This document shows positions 26,401 through 37,500 of a stretch of DNA of 64,000 bases, piece after piece. Positions within the stretch are counted from its first letter, which is position 1. Each line of letters opens with the position of its first letter. Position numbers and translations under genes: made by a program. The notes beneath the pieces were generated by a model, which was given only the letters and a program-made list of their open reading frames with translations, searched no databases and was not told the DNA's origin. Origin of the DNA: Lasioglossum baleicum (taxonomy: Eukaryota > Arthropoda > Insecta > Hymenoptera > Halictidae); NCBI RefSeq assembly GCF_051020765.1, contig NC_134933.1, positions 5,057,461-5,121,460 on the forward strand, given 5' to 3'.

Positions 26401-29125
26401 CAGTAAATCAAAGAGAACTTTTGAGACAGCGTAACAATTGCTTCAGACGTTCGAGTGGTGTCGATTTTGCGACAGTAGCCAGCGATCGATCGATCGGCCG
26501 TCGAGCCGAGCCGATTAACTCGAGAACAGTTTAATATTCAAACATCGGAGCAATCGTAGCTCTCGCGCATTTCGATCCCGGCTCGACTCACGGACGAAAG
26601 AAGATTATTTATCGGGAGCTCGGTCTCCTCTGTTCGCGTCGCTCACGGTTGTGCTATTAAAACTTCCCGCGCGCAAACGTTCCGCGAAACAAAGAGCGAC
26701 TTTACGTAATTATCGGAAAATACTTCTCTCCCTTAACCTTCGACCGGTTTTTTCTCCCTCTCTCTTTCTCTCTCTCCCCCGACGTTCCTCCCCCGCGACG
26801 CCGCGCCGCCGCCGTCTTCGGTACCTGGCAACTTTGTCGATCATAGAAGCGTATTCTTTCACATCGCCGGCGCTTGTTACAGACAGCCACGTTCGCCGCG
26901 AACACGCCGATGATGGATGGCAGTTGGACCGAGAACGATTTGTCTCTCGCGGTCTAGGAAATGTGGGAATGCAAACAACCGGGGAGCTTGTGAAAGTTTT
27001 CTCGGACGGCAGACACCGGCTTTGGACTCGGATCGACCGAAGGTCTAACGCAATCGACGGTTTCTTTTCGATAGTAATGGTAATCGACTGAAATCGAGGA
27101 CCGCCGGATCTTCTGTCCCAAGCGTAAGCGGCCAAAATGTTCGTTAAAAGCGTAAATAGTTCTTAAAAATCTACATTCAAAATAAAAAATATCTTTGTAG
27201 GAGAAAACGTACCTACATGCAAAAATTGTAAAGTCAAAAAGTCAGCAGATAAAATGATCAATGCGGATTGTAAATGAGAAAAGTGAAAATAATCTGACAC
27301 GAATTTCAAATGCATGTCGAACGCTAAAAAGAGGCATCGAATGTTCCACATTTCTTCAGCATCCTGGTAACGATAATGTTGTTTTTGTCGTGTACAACAG
27401 ACTGGACGGTTGTAAAAGAAAGTAAAAACATGCGAGAAAAAGAATGGATTATTCAATGAATGAGGTAAAACGAAGCATAATACTGCATATATGGAGGATG
27501 CTCGGAGCATCCTCATTTCGTTCATTTTATGGAATTCATAAACGGAGAGAACGAACGGATTTTTTGTTAACCTTCGCCCGGCGAATGGAGGGGCCACTAT
27601 ACAACATGATACATAAAAATACGAATACTGTAATGATCTTCTGCATCGCATGTTCTCCGTTTAAAATTAACAAATCTGACTTGCAAACAGACGTACATAA
27701 AATAGGAAATTCAACTTAATCTGCTACATATACCTGTGAATCCAATGAGAACGAGTACATTTATATTCGCAGCTGCATTGAAAATTCCATGCAAATTTAA
27801 GATCGGATTAAATGCTGAAAATGCGCGAACTAAATACGGTAGAAATCTTTGATAAGAATGTGCGGACGAGTATCGAGTCCGAATGTAAGAGCTAAATCAA
27901 TTTTATCTCGCCCAGAGATCCGCGATCTAATAACAACGTAGGAAAAGGAATTCGTGACTCGGTTCCGAGCGAAACTGGGTTAGACATTAAAACCGTGGCA
28001 CACGATAAAATGATTAATTCGCGCGATTAAGCGGATCCGGGGGACGGGAAGAAATTTGAGGGAAAAACGAATCGTGTCGCGGGCACGAGGACGAAATTAA
28101 TGAAACGGCGAATCCCCGATGCTGGCACCTGGGACCGAAGTCAAGTGTTTCGTGTCGGTACAAGTATCGCGCGCGTGTTTGCGCCGGTGTGTCGTGTTTC
28201 ACGACAGAAATTTCCGTGGACGGTACCCACGAGAAGGGTAACGGTAACGGAAATGCTAATGCGGCGCCCGGCTACAGGAAATACCTAAGCAAAGGAACAC
28301 TCGACCGACGACAAAGACGCAGAAGCCCGTGGATATCTCGCCGCGGTGACTACATCTTCATCCCCTGGCACTTCTTGCGACGTCCACCGCACAAAGTGGA
28401 TGCGGTGAATCACGATGAAAGGCCGTCCGGTCATCGAGTTTGGCCGAGGCAGTAATATGTGCATTAAGCGAAGAACCTCCGGCTCGAAAACATCTCGACA
28501 CATCAACACGAATTATTTCCGCACCTGTACACTGACCTGGAATAAATTAGATGAACCCTGCTAGGATATCACGTCGTATAGAGTCGCCTAGCTTCTTTAA
28601 AATAACAATAATGCATCTACATGTATGGCTGACACTCTAAGAAATTCAATTGAAAGAGGGTTAAAGGACTGGGAATGGGTTGTTAATTGGCTCTCGCGGA
28701 ACCCGAAGTGGTGATAGATTGCGCAGCCTCTCAGGGCGATCCTGCGGAAGGAAAACCGTCGGAACCCGTTGGTGGCGAACGCGTGCCAGAATTTACTTGA
28801 GCGAACGGCCTTGAAGACGGTGGCCGTTCTCCCGGCGGGTTTCTATTCCTGGCTGTCGGTCGGGCATTTGCGTTGCCCTTGCATTTGCACGGAGGTGTGC
28901 AAGACGGCCGGACGCAACACGGACGTGCACTCAGCGTTTTCGATTATTCAGGAACGAGGAAGGACACGCCCGACGATCCTGTCGAATCCCGGCGGAGCAG
29001 TCGCGTACATATCCGGGCCTCGCACACGCTACTACCGTGCAGAGATCGTAAGTTGCCGAGGATCTATAAACGGATCAGCGCAGGATCAAGGGGACTAGGC
29101 TACTTAGTCCCCTCCAGGGAAACAC
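23463..29125. other. Non-coding stretch, no gene recognised
   Basis: AT-rich to about 24060, then mixed, with a pyrimidine-rich tract at 26745-26798 and a perfect palindrome at 27494-27514. Open frames of 141-162 codons (26651-27091 plus, 26710-27135 minus, 27163-27651 minus) show no known domain, and the first two are on opposing strands of the same DNA. No RNA gene is seen. Confidence 0.4.
27494..27514. repeat. 21-bp palindrome
   Basis: Ten-base arms GAGGATGCTC and GAGCATCCTC are perfect inverted copies around a single G. It could form a cruciform or be a dimer-type protein site. Pairing does not extend cleanly outward. Confidence 0.85.
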
Positions 29126-29185
29126 CATTTACTAGATTGTTAATAATAATACATGTAAATTAACATTATCATTTACTAGATTGTT
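29126..29185 (+). repeat. 16-bp direct repeat, 44 bp apart
   Basis: CATTTACTAGATTGTT occurs at 29126-29141 and again at 29170-29185 with no mismatch. The 28 bases between them are AT-rich. It is either a short tandem duplication or a target duplication around a tiny insertion. Confidence 0.85.
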
Positions 29186-29841
29186 CACAACAGACCCCCA
29201 CAGCCTCGCGCGCTCGTGTTACCCGCTTGCTCTCGTCATCGATCCGCTCGGTGAGCAGGAGACCGGGGCTCGAAGATGATGATCGAACATCGAACCCGAG
29301 CAACAATGGCCTGATTGATATCTGGCGGCCGGCATCAAAATAATATCACGGCGATAGCCACGATGGGACGAGGTTAAAAGCTTAACGAGTTACAGGCATG
29401 ATATTGGATCCAAAGAAATTTATGGTCCTTGTAGTACCGGCGGGGCCCGTTTGCCTCCCGCGGCGCGGTCCACGGACCTTGCGGTCCACCGCTACATCAA
29501 TAAGATACCGCGCCGAAATAAATTCGCTGTTTTGACGGCGTTTAATAATAATTCGCCAATCGTACCCGCGAGGAGGCCGCGGGCGGGGGTGTGCGCCTGT
29601 CACGGGCCGCCACCCGCGAAATATCACTGGCGCTTCTGCGAGCACGAACCTCTCGCACGAACCTCGCGGTTTCCCGACCCTCGGTGCTTCCACGACACTG
29701 AAACACCATACCGGTGGGACCAAGTTACAACACATCCTGAAAATTTGCGGGAACAACAGCTTCGTATTGTTTTTATAATCTAATAAATATAATCAATTAA
29801 AACCAGTTGTATAAATTGACAATTTTTATATGAATGTCTTG

Positions 29842-29990
29842 CGGGAGGGTTCCGTGGGTGAGCGCGTTAGTCGATCGGCTACCACCAGTGAGGCCAGCGT
29901 CGATTCCCGCGGCGGCGGTGCCCTCATTTTTCCTGAGATCCTACAATGGTTCCTATGAAAAAATAAAATATTTATGAAAATTATCAAGAA
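29842..29990 (+). mobile_element. tRNA-like SINE with 14-bp target duplication
   Basis: The insert is bounded by perfect 14-bp direct repeats ATATGAATGTCTTG at 29828-29841 and 29991-30004, the length expected from LINE-driven retroposition. Its head resembles a tRNA promoter: an A-box-like GTGGGTGAGCGCG soon after the start and a B-box-like CGTCGATTCCCG about 40 bases later. The tail is A-rich (GAAAAAATAAAATATT...). The 149-bp length fits a short SINE. The family name is unknown to me. The perfect duplication indicates a fairly young insertion. It lies directly next to the hAT-type element at 30034, so the right duplication is followed within 30 bases by a second insertion. Confidence 0.75.
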
Positions 29991-30033
29991 ATATGAATGT
30001 CTTGCTACATCTTACTAATATCAACCTCTAGAT

Positions 30034-30575
30034 CAGGCCACCTTGATGACGTGTAACGTTACTGCGGGCCGCACTTTAGGTGAACAATGCATTCAAAATA
30101 TGTAATACAAATACTATGATTCATTATAATTAACTCTCGAGTCTTAATTAATGAGATATTTGTTTATCCTTTCTTTCACTTAATTTTTGTACATCTATAT
30201 TTATGTTCGACGTTGCACATCTTTTGTTAGCTGGTTTTTTAAATTGGCATCAGTTAATGAAGTGATTAGCACTTATTGTTAGAACTCGTTGTGCAAAATA
30301 TCTTAAGTTGGAATATCGCTCGGATGTAATATAAGTATTGTAAAAATTAATTTTTGATGTGGATTAAATTAATTTTTGTTTCATTTCTTTGTTGCACTGT
30401 AACTCAATTATATCAAAGATATCAAATATAGAACTGGAGTTCGTAGTCGCACTTGCGCACTATAACAATGACACTCCATTTATTTAATATTTTTGTATAC
30501 ATACAACGAAAAACAAAAGTTTCAATAGAAATGTAAAATCGCCCCACGCGTCGGGCCGCGTGTTGGCCAGGCCTG
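30034..30575. mobile_element. Non-autonomous hAT-type element, 542 bp
   Basis: The left end begins CAGGCCACCTTG and the right end, read inward, begins CAGGCCTGGCCAACACGC. Both ends have the hAT CAG start, with further short matches around GCGGGCCGC (left) and CGCGGCCCG (right). Perfect 8-bp target duplications CTCTAGAT flank it at 30026-30033 and 30576-30583. The interior is AT-rich with no open frame of useful length, so it lacks a transposase and was mobilised in trans. Exact duplications suggest the insertion is not very old. Confidence 0.87.
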
Positions 30576-30581
30576 CTCTAG

Positions 30582-30611
30582 ATCTTCAAGTATGTAGTAA
30601 TGCTTGAAGAT
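30582..30611. repeat. Hairpin, 9-bp perfect stem
   Basis: ATCTTCAAG and CTTGAAGAT are exact inverted copies with a 12-base loop. It starts in the right target duplication of the hAT element, so it belongs to the pre-insertion target site. Confidence 0.75.
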
Positions 30612-33600
30612 GTGTTACACCCAATCATTTGATCCTGGGTAACAAATCGTAAAGTATTCTTTAGAGTCAGTACCGTACACAGGCATGGTCCACGCGGTTC
30701 GCATAGGCCCCACGCTATTACAATGGATTGTTTCACTTATGAAGTTTTGCGACGCAGGTGAACGAGCATCGACAGAATCGGTCGCTGGATACGAGACACT
30801 TGGCATTAGCATCTTTTGCGTTTCGTCTTGTGTCGCGTGGCGTCGCGAAGACGATGTCTACCGGCAGTATCAACGGTGTGATTACGGTATCCACGGTATC
30901 TTGATTAGTTCCTCGGCGTCGTCTCGAAACTTTCGTCGTTAGCTAATTGGCGCCCGCGTGAAACCGCGTTGTTTGCACGGGAGCACGGTGCATACATATG
31001 CCGGCGGAGCTGACATCCGACGGCGTGACTTTGTTTTAACACGGCCGACCGTGTACCAGCAATCTCGAGCTGCGAGAGCTAGCTCTCTGATAAACGTGCC
31101 GAAGTAAAACTGCAATTTGCTCCCTTGACAAGGCGCCTCTAAGCGTTTCCACTTTGCGACTGGCGTCTGCTAATTGCCCCCCACCCACGATCACGCCGCG
31201 CGAAGAATTTCGACGCTTTTCCTCTGTTTGTCTTTCGCCCCTGTGGCACTCGATCTTGGTAATCTTATTGTTGAGATAGTCGACGATGCAGCTGACGACA
31301 GTACCGTACACACTGACGTACGGGGATTTCCGACCCCTTTCGCAACATGTATTCACAGACTTTTTTATTCGCTGTCCCTATTATCAACATTTCAGAGTGT
31401 ATCTCATGTGTATTAGCTAAAAATATGCATTTGACAATTTGTTAGAGGTAATTACGAAAAGCTACGAGAAACTAAACTTTTTCAATTTCAGCTGCGGTCC
31501 ATGGAACCTAAAGAAGAGTCGGCGAAGAATTTGAAGACGGGTCCTTGGGGTTACGGGAACTTGGTGGTTGTCTGGGATCCGTGACGCGCAAATAGGAGAA
31601 ATGATAATTATGGTAATCGCGCGGTTTAAACGGAACGCGCGAGTATGTGCGGCACGCCATTTAATCAATTCGCATTTTATAATAGTCGTCTCGCATTAAG
31701 GATTACCGCTTAAGCTTAATTTATTCGTATTTGAGGAAGGCCTTATCTGTTCATTAACGACGCTACGCCGCGTCGCACAGTTCTTGCCGAGGCGGCAAAA
31801 AATCCATTTTATACATTTTCGGCTTTAAATAAAAAAATATTAAAAGTTGTATGTACCGATATACGTATACGCATGATAAATAACTTTTAATCCCTCCTCG
31901 GAATTGTTCAGTTTTCATCAGGTTTCTACAAGTCAAGATACCTGTTAAACATTAAGTAATGTGGGCTAACCGGAAATCGCTTTGCGAAGCCGTGATAAAT
32001 GTCAGCAGCGCAGAATGACTGTTGCGTTTCGCCTCAAAGACAGTCGTCATTGAATTCAGTGTCGCATTCACAAAAGAGGAATGGTCTGGCGAGTCTGAAT
32101 GGTTCGCGTTATTTCAAAGACCCGTTTCATCGAATACCGTCTCTTTCGAGGCATTGGTATAAACGTTGAATTCCAGCGTTTAATTTGGTAATTAGCTTAC
32201 CCTCTTGCGCTCTTCAGATAAATATTCGGGTGCTTTATCAAATGTCTTTATTCGCATGATGTGAATATTGAGTGTAAGACATTCATACGAAATAACGGCG
32301 AACCGAAACAAGAGTCGCCCAGCAGCTTCTGTTTCGATTCAAGGTTGGTAACTTTGCTGTTTCGACAGAGGAAATCCTTTTGGGTTTACGCGTTCGAAAG
32401 GTTAAAGTTTCAGTTAATGGGACCGTTCGGAGAGGTCGCAGCAGGTATACCCCTTAAAGATTCACACGGCGCCGGCTGCACGCACGCGTGTTTGCACAGT
32501 TTCTGATAAACCGAACCGTGTAATCACGTATCGATTCACGCGGCCCGTTTCGTTATCGCGATACCCCGTGACTCCCCCGCACGCCCGTTGAAGCGGTCAG
32601 CGACGATAAAGCATTCCTTGCAACTCGTCCGCAGACGATAGCACACACGGCGCGCAAGTTGCCGGTGCCGGTGATGTTGTTGTACGCAAAAGGGGCAGGC
32701 AAAGGGAAGAAAGAAGGAGGTTAATAATGCAGAAGCGCGCGGACGAGCAGGAAAAAACCTGGAGGATGAAGCGAGGCGAGCACGCGAGAGACGAGAGCCG
32801 GGGCTATAACTCCCACGGAGAAATGTTTCATACCGGCGGTATTAATTAAAGATCGTCGCCGCTGGAATCGAGTTCTCGGAACACGTCGATGCATTAACCG
32901 CCCATCGGAAGAAAAAACAAGACCGAGGGGAAAAATCGAGTAGGAACAACAACCGCGCTCTCGCCAGCCTTTTAATATTGTTTCTCGACGCGCTCGCGCG
33001 CATCTCGATTCTCGACTGATGAATAAACGGACACAGGCCGACCGATGCTTTTGAATAATTAACAGCCGACGCGCGATGACCGACCAAGGCGTAGCTTGGT
33101 GTATCGAGCGCAGGTGGGATCTCTAGTTCGACTTCGGAGTGCCGAACATTTTAATCCGGCTTTGTGTCACGTGTTGTTGCGCCATTCAGAAAATATTTCT
33201 ACCCAGCGACGAACGATGGCCGCTTGTCGATAATATTCATGATCCGTCGCGACGGCCGTCAGACGTCTTAAAATGCGATGCGCCGGACCATCCTGTCCAG
33301 ACTTCGAGTAGAAAATCATTTCTCCCGTTTTTTTCGAATTTGTTTCTATAAATCCGAGGATTTTCAGACCTCTCTATGGAAGTCGACATTGTAATTACAA
33401 ATGAAAAATACAACTCCAGTCTTTCTCTGGGCGACGTAATTTTTCTATTTTACTAGTCTTCCTAACTTCCCGGGTAAAATGATCATTTCTCATTATTCAA
33501 AATGTCTCAATATAGTCTACTTTAGCAGTTATCGCGACACTGATACTCGCGATCGAGCAGAACGGAAATGTATCGATCTCTAATCCGTCGAGCATAATAG

Positions 33601-34297
33601 TCGAATCGTCAACATCGACGGAAGAAGTGCATCCGGGTAGTGAAATTTTTTCGCGTGCCGCTGTCGGATAGCAGATAAATTGATTTGTGATTGGATCACG
33701 GTCCGGTCAGCCCGGCTTAAAGTCAGCTTTTATTGACGATTGGCGGACGAGCGCTTTGCCGCAGCCTTCTCGTGGCCGGGCTTTTTTCGACGGAACACGA
33801 CCAAGACCAAACTGACATCGAAATATCGTTCGCTCCAAATAGACCCCTGCCCTGGGATCGTTTAAAAGTAAAACTAGTCCGACGTTCCTCGTACGTCATA
33901 TTTCGTACTGTGCGAGTGCAAGGTTGTCAGCGGTCGCGTTAAACGCTATTATTAATCACTCATAAAGTAATACCACTGAACTAGCACGCGGCAGGACGCC
34001 GAAGTAGCAATTACTTCCTACCGGAGGCTAGAATTTCCAATTGATATTCATCATTACGCAGAAGAGGATGTCTTCATTTTTCTCGGCGAAGATTATATTC
34101 AAGACAAGTTGCATCTACGCCGCGCAGAAAATGAAACACGTGCAACGAATCGAACGTTGCATCTCTCGCGCCGGCAAGAAGCTGGGAGAGAGGTTAGAAG
34201 AAGCGGAATTGCTATCTCGCATGCAGAAACGTCTTGGTTGACGAGGCTACTCGATCCATTCATTATCAGCGATTCTTCACACGCGGTCCCATTGATT
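30612..34297. other. Non-coding stretch, no gene recognised
   Basis: Mixed composition. One long inverted repeat is at 31839-31891. Open frames reach about 106 codons without a recognisable domain. No RNA gene or element with target duplications is seen. Confidence 0.4.
31839..31891. repeat. Long hairpin with 10-bp stem
   Basis: ATTAAAAGTT (31839-31848) and AACTTTTAAT (31882-31891) pair perfectly. The 33-base loop itself holds GTAT/ATAC motifs that can pair further. It could be the base of a small-RNA precursor or a remnant of inverted ends. Neither is shown. Confidence 0.6.
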
Positions 34298-34323
34298 CCT
34301 GGATCCAGTCCGGTGGATCCAGG
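34298..34323. repeat. Perfect dyad with BamHI-type core
   Basis: CCTGGATCCA and TGGATCCAGG are exact inverted copies around GTCCGG. Each arm contains GGATCC, itself palindromic. Function unknown. Confidence 0.85.
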
Positions 34324-34504
34324 GACGTCTTAATCACGGCGCATCGAAGGGCCGCGGCTTCGGCCCCGATACTCTGTAAATCCAGTGGCGAGTCAACTTC
34401 TTTTACACGATCGGAAAAAGGAGTTCTCCGTACGTGTCGTGTATATCCGGCGAGGCTGTCCTTCTCGCTCGCTCGTTCTGGATCCCTTCTCTCTCCCGCT
34501 CTCC

Positions 34505-34506
<2 letters not shown>

Positions 34507-34574
<68 letters not shown>
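34507..34574. repeat. (CT)34 microsatellite
   Basis: Sixty-eight uninterrupted bases of CT, the longest pure microsatellite in the window. It opens long artefactual reading frames on both strands (serine/leucine or arginine/glutamate runs), which I do not count as genes. Confidence 0.98.
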
Positions 34575-34577
<3 letters not shown>

Positions 34578-37500
34578 TCTCTCGTTCGTTCGTCTCTCCA
34601 CTCTCTTTCCGTACGTCTCTTTCCCGGTTTCGCGTGCACACGGGGGCAGATTAACGTCGATGGGGCGCCACGCGTGCCGTTTTTCTGTCGGACGTTCGCA
34701 TCCACCGTATCGTTCTCGCGGCCGGCTCTATTTGTCCTTATTTATCGGTCTGTCCGCGCGACTTTTTCTCCGATTCCCAATGCATTATCTTGATCGATTA
34801 CTCGTTACGACGCTGATTTATATTCCCGTGCGTTTTCTGCCGGTGGAACTCGAATACCGACGTCGCCGCGCCGGTCCCGATCGAACGTCCAAGAGCGGTT
34901 TCTGGATCGCGAAGCCAAAGGGAAACCAGCTCCCGATCGGCCGACACGATTCCTAGCATCGATACACTTGGCAGGAATATACGATCCGCGCAGACACGCG
35001 CTATTAATACGCCTGAACGAGGATTGCGTTTCGCCAGTGCTCAATTTTGTCAATTTTCTGCCGGGACTCGGAAATCTGCGACGATTGGTTCAATCCGCTA
35101 GTTACAGTGCTGAAGTGTGAGATTATGAATAAATTACAATTGGTAAAATTGAAGTGTAAAATATATGTTATACGAATGAATATGAACTGAAATTTTCGGG
35201 TTCTACTATTTTCAAACATCGTACGAGGAAGTAATTAATAATTACGAGTCTTCTGCGTTTAAAATTACCTCAACTGGATTGTACGATTTAATTTTAGAAA
35301 GTTAAAACAGTTTCAACTATTTTTTATATTTTAATTTTGCATGCCAGCGCATTTACAATCTAGATACTACTTTCCCCAGATTTATTCAAGCTGAATAATA
35401 ATTAATATTCATTAAATTCAGTTTAATATCACCAGGAGAAGCTCACTCGACGTTACAAGGCAAGAAGATATAGTCTAAGTGAATTCTTCTTTTACTTGAA
35501 TCGATTTTATGCGACGAAGAACAACCCCGTTACAAGCAAAAGAGCCGTGTATCTATTAATAAACGAGTAGATAAAATATTGAATCACGTGCTCTTCGATT
35601 GTACAAGAAAAAGCTTGACGATTCGATAGAAAATCTGGTCTACTTCTAAATTCGTCGAGGGCCCAAGTCAAAATTTCGCAATTTCGTGGATCTACTGTTC
35701 CACTTCCGCGAATATTGAATATATATTCCTATCATTAAAAGTAGACACGTCACGTTGCTTCCATTTCAAAATTATGTTTCCGCGATAGCACTAATTGCAG
35801 TGGCTCGTGTAATCACGTTGTTATATTCGGGCAAAGGAGTCAGTGCCACGGCACGCGGGTGGTCGCAATTAACAAACCATTGCGGAAATTTTAATGAAAT
35901 ATTCGAGCCGATGCATTCGAATGCAACCGATCCGAAGATGGAAGCCCGCGTGTATTTTTATAGGATTTCAATTACGTCTCTTTACACCGCTCGGCTGGCC
36001 GATGCTCTCAATAATGGTTTCCCGGTGTTTCGTCCGGTCTCCGGGATGCTCGACGCGCGTCAAAATATTGTTCCCGACACGCGCGCGTCCAATTTCGTAT
36101 TCGAAAATGCAAATATCGTCCGGGTGCCCAGGCGATATTGCGTTTTAAATAAAAAGCGCTACATTATCGTCCGCGTAGCCGCGTAATTCCTCTTATTTTT
36201 TGTCAAACACGCGCCCAGCCGAGTTCTTTTTTCCCCGACGAATCATAAATTCGGAGAATATCGGGAGGGAGAGAGCAGGAGAGAGGGAGAGGATTCTATA
36301 AAAATGAATTTTCGTCCGGTACCGATTATATCGAGCGTCGGGTGGCGTGCTGCCGCGGCGTTTAGGTATGCGATGCGCGTCCGTAAAAATATAAAAATAA
36401 TCGAGACAGCAAGAGGGAAAGAGATAGAACGCTGCAGTACAGAATCACACGGATCGCTCGGCCCTTCTCCACCCTTTAAATCGAAAATTGCCCTGTTTTT
36501 TGCATCACCCGCCGGACGCATCGATCCCTGGGAATTGAATTTGGGAACGCGCGAGACATTCGTTGAACTACAAGAGATTCTACGTTGCAGCAGTACTTAT
36601 TCCTACCGCGAAAATAATTTCGTCGTCCTCCACCGAGAACCAACGCTGAAGCCCCACAGTGAAGCTTGAATCGTTATTAAGGACGGGTATTGCAATTCGG
36701 CCGCGTAGTTAATGGAGATACAGAAACTAGTTGCCAAGATAGATAGGAACCGTTGTATTAACTTCCCTACGTGCCGCGTATTTGTCGTTTATTAAGCGAT
36801 GATCGATAACGAACCGCTGCCGGACCGAGCAACAGCCGCTCGTCCCTGGTTGTATAACGTGCCAACTTGAACGTGTCGAAATTCATGTAAATCTCTTGCA
36901 ATTTCGAACTGACGCTTCTTATAAAACGTAGAAGCTGAAAGGGAAATTTGGAATATTTAGTGCACTATTTGTATGTAATATATGAAACGAAACGACTATA
37001 TGGAATATAGTTTATTTTTACCCTATTATAAACAGATTTCCCTCCCACAAGCATACCAATTTCCTCTCCCTGCGATCCGAAGCGAGTCGACGCTAATTCT
37101 TAATACAGTCCAACCTCGTCGAGCAGAAATTATCCGCGAGAATCGAACTGCTGAACGGGGGGAGAAATCCGAGGAATTTTCGGATACCTTTACAAGTCTC
37201 GTTGCCCTCCACCCAGTGCTACGATCCTACTTTTCTAATGCATGACATTCGAGAGCAACCACCGTTTTCTGATTAGGCTATTACGAATTCAAAGGGAACG
37301 GTGGTCTCGCGCCGGCGCTCACGAGCCATCGTCGTCGTCCGGTGGCTTCATCTTCCGTCTGGTAACGTCAGTTCTTTCCGAGTCGAATTCCCAGGGCTTA
37401 TCGAAGTCCGCCCCCCGTTCCCCTGCTCGAAGATAAACTCCGTAAAAGGCAGGAGCGGACCTTAATTAGGCGGCGCCCCGTTAATTAGGCATCGGGGCCG

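Noticed and set aside
34234..34956. 240-codon open frame on the plus strand
   Set aside because: It runs through the (CT)34 microsatellite, giving a serine/leucine run. Frames on the other strand are open through the same repeat.
35755..36186. 143-codon frame on the plus strand
   Set aside because: It begins at TTG, not ATG, and has no family features. It could be an exon but nothing in the sequence supports it.
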